Source: Euwallacea fornicatus | Lineage: Eukaryota; Arthropoda; Insecta; Coleoptera; Curculionidae | Assembly: GCF_040115645.1 (NCBI RefSeq) | Contig: NC_089547.1 | Coordinates: 3,224,001 to 3,288,000, forward strand | DNA length: 64,000 nt | Direction of reading: 5' to 3' | Part shown: positions 36,820 to 48,613 of the stretch, one piece after another | How the letters are laid out: the number at the start of each line of letters is the position of its first letter | How positions within the stretch are numbered: the first letter of the stretch is position 1 | The notes under the pieces: model-generated | Told to the model about the DNA's origin: nothing | Databases searched by the model: none | Seen by the model: only the letters and a program-made list of their open reading frames with translations | Translations under genes and position numbers: made by a program

Positions 36820-37001
36820 ACAAAAGTACAAAAATAAATGCATATAACATTACGAAAGAAAAATAATTACTTAAGACTAGAGCAAGTGTAACATTATTCG
36901 TCCATATCAACATGGCTTAAAAGAGTAACATACGGTGGGAACACATAAAAATGTCATCAAGCAAACAGATAATAATAAATTATTAAAAAAAACTCAAAAC
37001 A

Positions 37002-40000
37002 TTACAAACGTTTTAATCTCCTCATCTCTCTAGCCATCCCTTCCATTTGTTTGTACAAGTCAGACCGGTCAAGAAGGCGATTCAACTCTATTTTATTCGA
37101 AAAGACGTAACTATCCTCTTTCGGCTTCTGCAACGCTTTACGGAGTTCAATTAGAATGTCCTCAGTTTTGGCACGATCTTCATTGTTTGTCGATTTAAAT
37201 TTTCCTTCGGCTATTATCACTTTTTCTAGGAGCCGTTTCGGTTCTGCAGTGGAAAGAATGTGGTCGTCGACTGTATTCTTTGCAGTCAGTGTATACACTA
37301 CTACTGGTTTGGTTTGCCCTGGAAAATAAGTGTGTTTAACGGTATGAACATGCAAAAATTTGATGTCGAACAACATATACTAGTTTTAAAATTGGCGCCA
37401 AATACACGGTCTAATCTAGAGCCCCTGAAGGATTTCTGGGATTTTCTATACTGTGTTACGAAAATAAAATTTTAATATAAGCAAATGCATGCCATATTCA
37501 CGTGATCTGCTCAAAATGACAGTAATGAACAGGACCCTAGTCAGGTCACTATTACACAAAAAGTTCATTTAATAAATTAAATTTCTTAACGACTACTAAA
37601 ACTAAAGCCTAGTGCACCAAAAGAGCATTACAGGCTATATTACTATCCACCTTGTAATGTTTGCAATATACACTCTTCATTCAAAATAAAATAAGTTGAA
37701 CCCTGTGAAACGTCGTCGTACTCGTGAAGTATCGGTCGTTGGGACGACATAATCAACCAAGCAGTGCCGACCAACCTAGTGTTCACGGATTTGATTTCTT
37801 TACAAGAATATTGTATATTCCAAAAAGGGACTATAAGAACTATTGTTTTTGCAATTTTGGTCTTAGTCATACCTAAATGCACAAACTAAACATCTTTCAA
37901 ATGCAAAAACTGTATTTCAACGATCATTAGTTAAAACTATATGATTGATTAGGATGAAAAAGAAACGGGTAGCCGTATTTTGCAAACAACTTACCTATTC
38001 GATGGCATCGATCTTGGGCTTGTAAATCTACCTGAGGATTCCAAAATCGATCGTAGAAAATGACTGTATCGGCACCCATTAAATTCAATCCCACACCGCC
38101 GGCTTTCGTTGAAATCAAAAAGATAAATATGTCCGGATTGTTGTTGAAGTCGTGAATTGATTCAGTACGAATATCGATGTCCTGGGAACCGTCCAAACGG
38201 CGATAGTTATGATTGCGCATTAATAAATAGTCTTCTAGCAGATCCAATAACATTGTAAATTGGCTGAAGAGGAGGACTTTATGGCCGCGTTTCTGAATAA
38301 CAAAACAATACTTTTATTTTACAGTACATAGATCATTGAACATACCTTTAATTCTGGCAAAATTGCATCTAAAACCATCATTTTTCCGCTAGACGTGACC
38401 AGTTCTTCGTTGACAAGAAGCTGCTTCGTCGGGCTATTCGGATCTAACGGAAAATTCACCAAATAAGGATGGTTGATAATTTTCCGGAACATCATCATGG
38501 GAGCTGCCATTGTTAATCTAATTATTACATCCTTAGGTATTTCCTGCAAATATCACCCAGAGTTATGAATTCTATTCGCTGGTAGGTATGTTCAGGTTAG
38601 TCCCAGTTCGAATTCAAAAAGTCGAATTAACAGGCGTCCGCTCTCATATGTATTTCAATCCAATCCAAACTAACACGTTAGTAGCATTTCTTACCTTTGC
38701 AATACTTGTTGCATTAGCTGTTTTAATGAATAAGTCGAGGTTACCACTATCTACTAATTTTAAAAACTTCTTATCTGTAATGTTATCGAAGTACGTAAAG
38801 TCATTATTTCTGGTACATTTTCGCTTCGGTCTTGGCTCATCCAAGTTCCACGTTTCTTCATCTGGTTTTTGAAGTAAAGCTGTGAAAGAAAAATTTCAAA
38901 TCCAGTTTGCATTTCAAACACATGAAAATTAATTACCTGATAAATTTCTCTCTATTACGAAATCGTATAATTTTATTTGAATATCTGTCATGGGGCAAAA
39001 TACAGTGACTTCTTTTTTAGGTACCATTTCAATGAGAACATCCTTTTTCATACGTCTCAGCATGAAGGGTTTTAAAACTGTTTGTAACTTCGACACTATG
39101 TTGTTTGATTCTTCTTCCTAAAAATATTATTACACACAAAAGCGTCAAAATCGTTTGTTTCGGTCTTGGTTAAGAAAGCGGAAACAATAAGTTTATGTAT
39201 GTTCTTGTTTTCTCCTTTCTGTCTTCTACAGTTTTCTAAATGCTCTCGTAGAAATTGTTACAACCTTATCCCTCTTTTACATTACCTGAATTAATTTCTC
39301 CTCGTCTTCAAAGTCTTCCCTTGTCAAAAGTTCCGTGAATGTCTCCATTTCCACAAAAAAGTTCGGTACAATGAAGTTGAGCATTGACCAAAGTTCCGTT
39401 AGGTTGTTTTGCAACGGGGTGCCAGTGAGGAGTATGCGGTTCTCAGAACGAAGCTTCCTTAATGCGATGGATAACTGGCTCTCGTGATTTTTAATCCTTT
39501 GAGCTTCGTCCACTATTATATATCTGCCCAAGCCACATATATATTATTATTATACATATACTCTATATATATATATATATACAGGGTACGACGAGGAAAT
39601 CAAGTGCTTCTAGAACAGTACTTGACCGTTTCAAATGGAAGGATCGTGCTTCAACAGGCATTTAATTCTTTGGCTCAAAAACATTTTATTATTACCTTTT
39701 TATTTCAAAAACACTCGATACCCATGTCGCACCCTATACATAATATAACAAATTTTTGCAGCTACCCCAGTGGTTATAAGTGCTTATTATGGTCCGACTA
39801 TTTTAAGTTAAATAATTTAATTGAAATTCAGAGATATCTCACCTCCATCTTTGCCGAAGTAGTGCCTTAAATTCTACAGATAGTAATTGATAAGTGCCTA
39901 AAACGACAGGTAGTGTTTCTATAGGACCGACTTTGTGTAGTTTCGATATCAGGCCCATATTAGCATGCCTAACTTCGGATACGCCAGTGATAGCTATCAC

Positions 40001-40942
40001 AGGAATTTGAGGAGCAAATCTCTTGAACTCGCTCTGCCAATTTGGGATTGTAGACAAAGGAACAACGATCAAAAAAGGTCCTAAAATAATGGCTATATTG
40101 ACATACGTGAGAAAAACACGGGAAAATTTGCCGTCTTATATATTGAAATTGGTGCGTTTTTAATCGTGAATCTAATAGCATTTTTTATTACTTCATAGAG
40201 AACTATCGCCTCCTGAAATCTTTTCAAGATGATGTTTTACCTCGAATATATATATATATATTCTTATATGAATCAAAATTACCCTTGACTTTGTTGAACA
40301 GCAAGACGCAAATAAGAGCGATGACTTGAATGGTTTTGCCCAAGCCCATCTCATCGGCGAGAATTCCGTTGGACGAATTAAGGTACAGATTGTACATCCA
40401 TTTCACGCCTTCAATTTGGTAAGGGTGTAAAGTCCCCCCTTGGAAATATTTTAGCATATCTTTTATATTGTAATCCACCTTATTTCCTTTCATTCGAGCA
40501 AATTTTTTGGCGTCTCGGATATCGTCTATAGTTGGCACAAAAACATTTTGGTTTTGCAAAGGTTTTGTGTGGTTAACAGCTTTTTTATAGATGTCTGAAT
40601 AATTCTCGCACTGAGAAATTAAATATCTGAAATCGTCCAGATATTTAACCAGTTAATCTCAATTCAATATTCAAAATTACAAATACCTCATTTGCTTTAA
40701 AGCAGCAGCTCTTCTTGCCTCGATTTCCGCCTTCTCCTTTTCATCTTTCTCTTGTTTCCGGTATTCCTTAAGTGCCTCCTTTCGTCTTGCTTCGAGGGCT
40801 TGTTTCTGTTCTTCTGTTAATGGGGCATCTACATTACCAGCCAATACACGATTAGGGCGTTTGTATGAATTCTGTAATAAGGACAATAAGAATATGAGAA
40901 AAATTTTCTGTAGAGGATTTGCATTACCTCTTTGGCCTCCAT
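37002..40942 (-). CDS. Hells: HELLS/LSH, lymphoid-specific-helicase-type SNF2 chromatin remodeller
   Basis: Nuclear SNF2-family ATPase. HELLS with its partner CDCA7 slides nucleosomes and supports DNA methylation and heterochromatin in animals. Ten coding exons, 5' to 3' on the minus strand: 40942-40928, 40871-40687, 40626-40283, 40080-39843, 39523-39286, 39117-38937, 38879-38695, 38543-38346, 38292-37995, 37318-37002. They sum to 2199 nt, or 732 residues (human 838). Order: basic/acidic coiled coil (about 20-70), Walker A DEMGLGKT (158-165), DEAQ box (266-269), TGTPLQNNL, a HELLS-like insert, then STKAGGVGLNL and DRCHRIGQTKP (about 622-630). The C-terminal LLDRSDLYKQM matches the HELLS tail. 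The start MEAKE is chosen because an in-frame TAG lies upstream and its exon ends in phase 0. The usual HELLS DEGH box is DEAQ here. A MITE sits in the fourth coding intron. Confidence 0.93.
39564..39581. repeat. (TA)n microsatellite
   Basis: An uninterrupted TA run in a HELLS intron, directly abutting the left end of the MITE at 39582. The TA target preference of these elements explains the location. Confidence 0.85.
39582..39736. mobile_element. 155-bp MITE in a HELLS intron
   Basis: Left end CAGGGTACGACGAGGAAATC; the reverse complement of the right end is TAGGGTGCGACATGGGTATC continuing CGAGTGTTTTTGAAAT; TA on both sides. Both ends, and the subterminal ACTTGACCGTTTCAAATGGA, match the 539-bp element at 32279-32817, whose coding part is absent here. 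It lies wholly between the donor at 39842 and the acceptor at 39524, so it should not affect the protein. Confidence 0.85.
40247..40261. repeat. (TA)n run in a HELLS intron
   Basis: About seven TA units between coding exons three and four of HELLS. Confidence 0.8.
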
Positions 40943-42099
40943 TATAGGACGATGCTAAAAAATACTTGTGGACATCAAAATTTGCAGTTGACGATGCTCT
41001 TATATCTAATCTGCAAACAATTATTTCACATAAAATCATATTCTTAATATCCATTTCTTTGTGCCTACCTTGCACCACAATTTTTTTTTTTAAGTTGTTA
41101 TATTTAATGTTTTTATTCTTAGGCCAATAATAAAGAATAGTTTTTTTAAAAATGGTTAACAGTTTCTGATTAGGAATTTGTTAAGACTTGATTAACTATG
41201 TAACTACAATTGAATAGTTTGAAACAATAAATATAAATGCCTAATCATTGTCCAATAATGATATTTATTCAAATACAGATAATAAACTTCTTGCATACAA
41301 ATAGCAGCCTATGCAAGGCAAAAAAGAACTCAAACACTTTTTTGCTCAAATCTAAAACCAACAAGGTAAGACATTGCAATCCATATAACATATAATTAAA
41401 AAATGTTTTCGATTTTTTTATTGAATGTGACAAAACTTTCAAGTTGTTTAAGTCTACCTTTAGTACAAAATGTATTCTCACACTTCGACGTAGTAAAATA
41501 AATCATAAAAGCATATATTTTATTCCAAACAAATTTTAACATTAAAAGTAGTAGTGATAGGTATTAGCAAAGATCTCAATCTTTTTCTCTATGCAAAAAT
41601 AAAGCACTTTGACTGATTTGACACTCGTAACTCTCTTACCTGCAGCTTAGCTGAAATTTTGAAAATTGATATTCTGAAATCCAATTGTTTAACAGCAAAT
41701 TGGATACTGGTCAGTTTCGGTTAACTTCTTTTGTGAAAAGATTGTAAGAAGACAGTAAAAAGCAATGTGGATTTTACCGGTACGATATAAGATGCACTTG
41801 GCGCCAATTTTGTATTACACATGTTTTTGACATAAAAGTTGACAGGAAGGAATTTTCTTTCTAAGCGTTTTCTATTAATCCCGTACTCGGAGCAATTGTA
41901 ACCTATTTGAACGTAACGACCTTCAGAACTGTCAAACATGTTAAACGTAAACAAATTTTAATAAAAATAACCTTTGTAAAAAAAATCACTAATTCTAATA
42001 TTAATATTTTTATACCAATTAATGCAGGTTTCAACCAAATAAAACAAATTTCTCTTAATTCAACTATATTCAACCCTCATTTCTCAATTAGCCGCAATA
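40943..42099. promoter_or_regulatory. Shared head-to-head 5' region of HELLS and COG6
   Basis: The two start codons point away from each other across 1157 bp, so promoters and 5' UTRs of both genes must lie here. On the minus strand there is a splice acceptor just before 41009 (TTTGCAG, then ATTAGAT) leading into the HELLS start exon. There is also a consensus donor (GTAAGAG) just below 41642 after a short AG-bounded segment. Together these suggest at least one non-coding upstream HELLS exon. That is inference; no core promoter element stands out. Confidence 0.5.
41721..41954 (-). CDS. Unassigned small open frame in the HELLS/COG6 intergenic region
   Basis: A 77-codon minus-strand frame starting MFTFNMFDSSEGRYVQIGYN and containing RKRLERKFLPVNFYVKNMCN. 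The residue mix (many charged and aromatic residues, spaced Cys) looks more protein-like than neighbouring random frames. A GTAAAA donor follows codon YIVP at about 41777, and a pyrimidine-rich acceptor follows about 50 bases later. That would swap the hydrophobic end for KLTETDQYPICC and a stop. I do not recognise a family. It could be a small gene, an upstream ORF of HELLS, or chance. Confidence 0.3.
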   Translation of the reverse strand: MFTFNMFDSSEGRYVQIGYNCSEYGINRKRLERKFLPVNFYVKNMCNTKLAPSASYIVPVKSTLLFTVFLQSFHKRS

Positions 42100-44519
42100 A
42101 TGATAACTGAACCAAACAAAGAGCATGTCTTATCAAAAAGAATGAATAAGATCCTAGAATCTCGGATAGAAAACGACCAGGACACTATAGAGGCCCTAAG
42201 AGAGCTTTCAACATTTTATGTAGAAAATACGTTGCATGCACGCAGAAACTTACGAAGCCAAATTGAAAAACGTAATCTTGACATCAACCAGAATTTCTTG
42301 GCTTCATTCAAGGAAGTTAAAGACAGTTTCGACATTGTATACAATGATATTGCTGAGATGAACAAAAGTATTCATGAGATGACTCTTCAATTGCAGAATG
42401 CTAAATCACAAACTAAAAACTTATTGCAGAAAACCAGTGCTTTGCAAGTAAGTTAAAAGTTTCTAAGACTTGTAAGGTATAAGTGGTTTGAATAAACTGC
42501 AGTCACTTAGTATGAACATACATTGCTTTTCTTTCTTGAATCTCACTCAGTGAATGTCTTCCTTCTTTTTTGATAACAATATTTCAGCACTCAAAAAGAA
42601 AAGTTGAAACACAACAAAATATCACATCAGCATTTTTAAAAACTTTCCAATTGCAACCACAAGACATAAGTGCTTTATATGGAGACCAAAGGACAAGGGA
42701 TAATATAGTTACTTCTGAGACGTTTCAGGCCTTAGAGAAGGTTCAGCGAATTCATACTGATTGTAAAATTTTAATGCAAGCTGGCTTGCAAACTTTGGCA
42801 TTAGACACTATGGAACAAATGACTCTACATCAAGAAGGTAACTATTCACCTACAATACCAACTGAGGAAAATTCTTTCAACAATATAATAGGGGCTTTGG
42901 AAGTGTTGTACCGGTGGACTCAAAATCATTGTAGAAATGTTGATAATCCTGACTTTAGAGATATTGTTGCACGATCTATGGCAAAACTTCAGGACAGACT
43001 GGTTCTCTTTAAATATGTTATTGAAGAATATTGTATTTGCAGGAGAAGTTATTTAGTAGGTGAATTTTTGAATGCTTTGACTAAAGGAGGTAGGTGCAGT
43101 TTCATTATTTCCTTCCTTACATTATTCCATGGTAATAATGCAAATTGAGTAGGACCTTCAGGAAATCCAGCACCAATAGAAATGAGAGCTCATGATGCCC
43201 AAATTTATGTAACTGACATGTTGGTGTGGATAAATAGGGCAATTCCATTGGAAAAACAGAATTTGCAGATGTTAGTCAAACTGTGCAATCCCACTGGTGA
43301 GGACATGCCTAAAATTTAGTTGTTAGTTTTCATTATCAAAGAAAATTTATTATATTTCACATAGGACTGGATGATATTCTTAACAATGCCCTTATAAATA
43401 TATGTGAGGGTATCTGTCAACCCTTAAAAATCAGAATAAAAAAAATACTAAATGTTTCAAATCAGGCACCAACCTTTTATGCTGTGGTCAACATGTTAAG
43501 GTACCACAAGAATTCTTTACTTAAAAAGTAAGCATTCTTAATTGCACTATATCTATTTAGATATTATAAAAAATGCATACAGAAGGTGGTAAGAGGCGGC
43601 CAATTAGAAGAAACCCTTACGAAACTTTTGGAGAAAAGTGAGCAAGTCTTTATTGACTCTTTAAAACTGCAGATAAACTCGTTGCTAGTGCGGGTTGAAG
43701 CTCCGCCCAGAGATTTGGGCCCTACTACTGCTGTTACCCATTTATTAACTATTTTAAGAGATATGTTATCTACTGCAAGCATGAGCGAAGGTGCGTTAAA
43801 AAAAAAATGTTAAATCTTCTGTCATTGGCTTTAAATTTAAGGTAGAGAGATTGACATGACGAAAATTGCGGGAACTGTAATGGAACCTTTACTGAGGGCT
43901 GTCAATGAGCAAGCTTCAAGGCTTCCCCCAACTGATATGGCAGTTTATTTGTTAAACTGCATGTATTCTATGTATACCTGCCTAAGTCTGTATGAGTTTA
44001 TGGAAGAGAGATTGGAGCGTTTACAGGTAGAACCTATATTTGTAAAAAAATGTATATCTAAATGTTTTCTTAAAGGCTCAGTCAGATGCACAAATTGATA
44101 CTTTAACATCCGAACAAGCAAGTTCATTAGTAGCAAATCTGAATCTTGGACCAATTTACACTATACTGCAAGATCAATCTCAAGGCCCTTTGTCAGGAGT
44201 TCCAGGTGAATGGCAACTTATTGTGCCTCATTCCAGTGCAAAATGTAATGTTTTTTTAGGTATGGAGCCGTCAAATCTGCGAAATTTCTTAACAAAATTA
44301 GACAGCTTGGCCACTCAGCCAGATTCAATTCTTCTCCCTCAAATCAATTTGCTCTTGTCTTCTAAACATAAAAAGGCCGTTTTGAAGAGATCATTTGCCA
44401 TTCTCTTAGCCATTTACAAACAACTGTATGACGCAGTCTATAATCCGGCTAATTTATATGAGAATCCGTCACGGATTTTGGGAAAAACGCCCGATGAACT
44501 TAATAAGATGTTTGAGTAA
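42100..44519 (+). CDS. Cog6: COG6, conserved oligomeric Golgi complex subunit 6
   Basis: Subunit of lobe B of the COG tethering complex, which captures recycling vesicles at the Golgi and keeps glycosylation enzymes in place. Eight exons: 42100-42447, 42588-43089, 43153-43296, 43365-43500, 43561-43790, 43842-44026, 44076-44205, 44260-44519; 1935 nt, 644 residues (human 657). The N-terminal part (RMNKILESRIENDQDTIEAL, then STFYVENTLHARRNLRSQIE) is the family's conserved coiled-coil region. Later landmarks are PIEMRAHDAQIYVTDMLVW and APPRDLGPTTAV. At 43500 an apparent later donor at 43528 would add seven residues that do not align; the donor at 43501 keeps the human register (MLRYYKKCIQKVVRGG). 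Introns are 49-140 bp. Confidence 0.95.
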
Positions 44520-44606
44520 ATTAAGAAATACTAATTATTGTTTATTAATAATAATTATCTGTTGAGTATAGAATTTAGTTTTGTTTTCATTAATTTATAG
44601 TTTATG

Positions 44607-44612
44607 AATAAA
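44607..44612 (+). promoter_or_regulatory. Candidate COG6 poly(A) signal
   Basis: AATAAA 88 bases after the COG6 stop codon, followed by a TG/T-rich stretch. Confidence 0.7.
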
Positions 44613-45255
44613 GATTACATTTGTGTATTAAATTCTTTTTCTGGGAGATGGCCCCTCTATCAAACTCTGAATTTACATAGGATGATCAACAAACTGATAC
44701 CCAACAAAGGTTTAATTTATTTGACATTGTATACTCCTAGACTAAAAAGTTTTCTGAGTTTGTGCGGGATCTTAAAAAATTGAGGAATACTAATAAGGCG
44801 CTTGCGGCGTCTCATATCAGTGGTTTGATTTCGCTGTCATAGGCCTCATGTCGCAGTAGAGCAATGTCTTAACTTAATTGAATATACCATACCCTTTATT
44901 TCTGTTGGCTCCTCAAAGATCTTTAGGGCACTTCTTATATATAGAAGGACCAGGGTTATACAGACTCCTGCTTCGTGGAGATATAAACCACTCTTTACAA
45001 AATTAATGTTCATGATGTACAATGCTATATCAATAAGATGTAATATTTATATTGTGCGCTACAAGTCATTACTGCGATATTTGAAATTGACATTGTTGAT
45101 GTTGTCAAATTCAAAAAGTTGTTTTCTAGGTTATGTTTCTTGTTTCTATTGGTAACCGCTTTAAGTATAGCGGGAAAACGGTATTAAATGTCACGTTTTG
45201 ATGTGTTATTTTGTTTAATTTTAAATCTCCCATACATTATTTTTACTGAAAAACT
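44613..45255. other. COG6-dNK intergenic stretch, with the dNK 5' region
   Basis: About 640 bp between the COG6 poly(A) signal and the dNK start codon. The dNK promoter should lie in its right half. No clear TATA box, initiator or repeat is visible. Confidence 0.45.
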
Positions 45256-46325
45256 ATGGCCAGCTCCAAAAGCTCGAGTCGCCCTTTCAGCGTTATTGTG
45301 GAGGGCAACATTGGCAGCGGGAAAACAACATTTCTTCAGCATTTCAATGAGTATGGAAATGTATGTGTTCTAGCCGAACCTATTGAACTTTGGAGGAACT
45401 GCAATGGGCATAATTTGTTGGGTTTGATGTATGAGGACGTAAAGAAGTGGAGTTTTACTTTTCAATCCTATGTTCAACTGACGATGCTGCAACAACATAC
45501 CAGAAAGACTCACTGCCCTATTAAACTCATGGAGAGGTCAATTTATAGTGCTCGGTAAGTACTATGAATTTTTTTTAAGTCGACTTAAACATGGCGTAAT
45601 TTATAGTAAGGCAAGCAAGGGAAATTCAGTTTTCTCTACACATTGATTGTTACATAATGTGATAAAAATTAAAAGGATATATTTTACAGAGTCGTGCAAT
45701 AGAAACACTATAAACCTGAGTAAAAGTAACTCTGTAAAATACATGTATTTTCATGACCAATAAAAAAATTGTTACAATAATTGAGAATAGAAATATTTTT
45801 TTTAAGCCACCCATCTCTATCTATAAGATTATTTATTTGTTTTTACAGCTATTGCTTTGTGGAGAAAATGAAACAGGATGGATTACTGCCAGATGCTTCA
45901 GCTGCAGTAATTGACAAACATTTTGAATGGATCAAGGAGCATGCAGATGTAGATGTCGATCTAGTAGGTGAGTACATTTGATTTGAACTAAAGGCCATTG
46001 CCCCAAATGCTTCCGGATTATAAGTAGTCTCTCATTTAAAACTAAAATAATTGCAATTTTGTTACCAGTCTATCTTCGTACAACTCCCGAAGTCGTTTAT
46101 GACAGAATGATGGCACGCAACAGAGCAGAAGAAAAGACTGTTTCCCTTGATTACCTTAAAGCTATACATGAAATTCATGAGCAGTGGCTTTATCATAAAA
46201 ATTTGTTCACACTTCCAGCTCCCGTTTTGACTTTAGACGCCAATTTGGATAAATCTGTAATCCTTGAGGAATACATGAAGTATGAGCCCTACATATTAAA
46301 TAAAAGCATGATGGTAAACGCGTGA
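45256..46325 (+). CDS. dnk: Deoxyribonucleoside kinase (insect dNK type)
   Basis: Phosphorylates deoxyribonucleosides with ATP in the salvage pathway; insects typically use one broad-specificity enzyme for all four. Three exons: 45256-45554, 45849-45967, 46069-46325; 675 nt, 224 residues (Drosophila dNK 250). Motifs: P-loop GNIGSGKT (17-24), the AEPIELW segment with the catalytic Glu, FQSYVQLTMLQQH substrate-site helix, the ERS motif (93-95) followed by YSARYCFVE, and the Arg-rich LID with RMMARNRAEE (about 152-161). The start ATG follows AAAACT and precedes GCC, a good context, and the P-loop lies at the expected distance. The C-terminus is a little shorter than in Drosophila. Mitochondrial TK2 is the nearest vertebrate relative. 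Confidence 0.94.
45684..45742. repeat. Small inverted repeat in the first dNK intron
   Basis: TATTTTACAGAGT at the left and ACTCTGTAAAATA at the right form a perfect 13-bp stem around a loop of about 35 bp. It may be a miniature element with TA-type ends, but it is too short to classify. Confidence 0.6.
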
Positions 46326-48554
46326 TCGTATAATTAATTAGAATTATGGGGCCAAAGGTCCTTTGTGCGTACATTTTTTTTTGTTTTTATTTCTTGACGT
46401 TTTTCATATTTTGATTTGTGTATACTAGTAGATTAAAGACAACAGGGGAAGCAGAAATTGATTAAATAATGTGCTTAATTGATCTGCAAAGACGATTGAT
46501 AGTGGTATATGATATTGCTTGAAACCTGACAATATAAAATGTAGTTGGTTGATTCGTTGTCTAAATGTTAAACGTCAGTTATTTGAAAGTGTTTTTTAAA
46601 GTACATTACGTAATTTGAGTGTACATATTATGACTTCAGGTAGCGTGAATCTACCCAAGGAAATAACAAATATTTCACTAGTAAACTGAAATAAAAAATA
46701 TTAAATATTTGCAGGACTATTTTAGTTCAAAACTTAGTTATCAACCCATATTGGAGACAAATTTTTTGTCCTATAGCTTGTCCGAATAATTTGTTTTTTT
46801 GATAAATATTTTTGTGTTGTAAAACAGTTTTACTATCTATTAATTTAAATTTATGATTTCTAGTATGATATGAAGCAACAAGCTAAATTAGGTAAGCTCA
46901 TATGATGCATACTAAGCTGTTACGTATTTCAAAGTATATAATATTTATTAAAAATAGTTTCTTATGCCTAGATAACTTATAATATCTCTTTTATATGTAC
47001 TTTACCAAAGAATAAAAAAATATGTTTCAAAACGCCTATCACACGTGCCTTAACCTTACTCATAATCGTGGATTTTGGTTTGAAACTTTCCTAGAAACGG
47101 CTTTATTTCAGATTTTAGATCATTCTCTCGCGTTCTCACGAAGTAATAGCCCTACTTATCATAGCTTTAATAACCGACTTTCAAACAAAAGCAATTTAAA
47201 ATCTGGTTTGTCTTCTTATTTTACTTATATGTATCTAGAGGTTCTAAAGTATATCTACGAGTTTCATTGACGATATATTAAATGTACTAATATATATTTA
47301 TTCAATTACCTAAACGAGTCATATTTTTTATTTCTAGCTGTACGACTGTAAGTAATTTAGTTGGTATAAACAATGAGATGTTGAGCCAAATTTTTCACAA
47401 AATTTATTTGGTTTTAGTAGTAAACGTGTTAAATTTCTGTTCTAATATATTGGTGATGACATAGTAACAAATGGCTTTGTTTTATTTCTTTGGGACCTAA
47501 AAATGCTGTTATCTTTCTGAAACACAGACTACATGTTACTTCAAAGGAGTTCAAATCCTCCAATTTTATCTTAAGCATTACATAATAGTACTAAATTCCA
47601 ATAAAACTTTGCGCCATTAAAAAACCGCTGAATGGGAACGGTTTTATTGAAAATGTTTTGTTAAATTCAGAATATGTTAATTCGTCAATGTATTTATTAT
47701 TTTTAAGTAATACATTATTTTAACAAAATAGTAATTGTTATTGTTATAGAATCTATTTATGAACGGACAAAAAATAACAATAGTCAGTATCATCATGTTT
47801 CACATATTAAGGTGTTATTATAATGAAATTTTAAAAAATTAAGAAAATAGGATTTTGGGGAGTAATTGTCATTTTACAAACATGACTTACCGCGAAAGGG
47901 AGAGTAAGGTTTAGCAATGTGAAACCTCACACAAAATAACATTTCCTAATAATTTTCATACATGTTTTTTTCTAATTTTACTGTATGACGACGAAAACAG
48001 AACCTTTGTTGTTATTGATTCCACATTTAAACTAGTTTGGGAGGTGAAGGCACCTTCGTTCATTTCACAACCAATTGCTAAATGAAACCCGTTTAGTCAT
48101 CGGTTTCAATTATGAAAACTGTCTTCTTTTTGAAAAAAATTAGAAAAATCTATTATTCGATTCTCGCGAGCGAATTAACCTACAACATCTGTTTAGACAG
48201 ACCATCCAGGATTACGATATGCTCGTATAAAAATACTGCCCCTAAATCCGTCACAATGGGTTGTATACCGTAATCCTCCCCTTCATTGTTTCCACTTGGA
48301 AACTTTTTCCTTAACGCTCATTAACCAATATAATGTAACATTATTTGAAACTGTTGAAATATCCAGAAACAATTCCAGTGTTATCAAGTCTTACCTTCCA
48401 CTCCATTCCAGAATATCCAAATAATTCTTAAAAATAACAAACGTATTCAGTTTTTAGTTTACACACACTGAACTCAGTTTACAAGCAACCACATCATATA
48501 GCCTAATTTTTATGTTGACCACATTTTTTGAAAACTGCTGAAAACTCACTGCAT
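46326..48554. other. Convergent 3' region between dNK and ATAD1
   Basis: dNK ends and ATAD1 ends face each other across about 2.2 kb of AT-rich DNA. AATAAA signals on the plus strand near 46690-46695 and 47011-47016 could end dNK transcripts. No further gene or transposon recognised. Confidence 0.45.
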
Positions 48555-48560
48555 TTATTC
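48555..48560 (-). promoter_or_regulatory. Candidate ATAD1 poly(A) signal
   Basis: AATAAA on the minus strand 54 bases past the ATAD1 stop codon. Confidence 0.6.
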
Positions 48561-48613
48561 TCGTACACTTCTAAATCACCCAAAATCGGACCCAACACCT
48601 GGATCCACGCTAG

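Noticed and set aside
40943..41078. Longer N-terminus for HELLS reading LDIRASSTANFDVHKYF before the splice at 40928
   Set aside because: This frame is in phase 1 at the donor, whereas the next exon must start in phase 0; MEAKE at 40942 fits.
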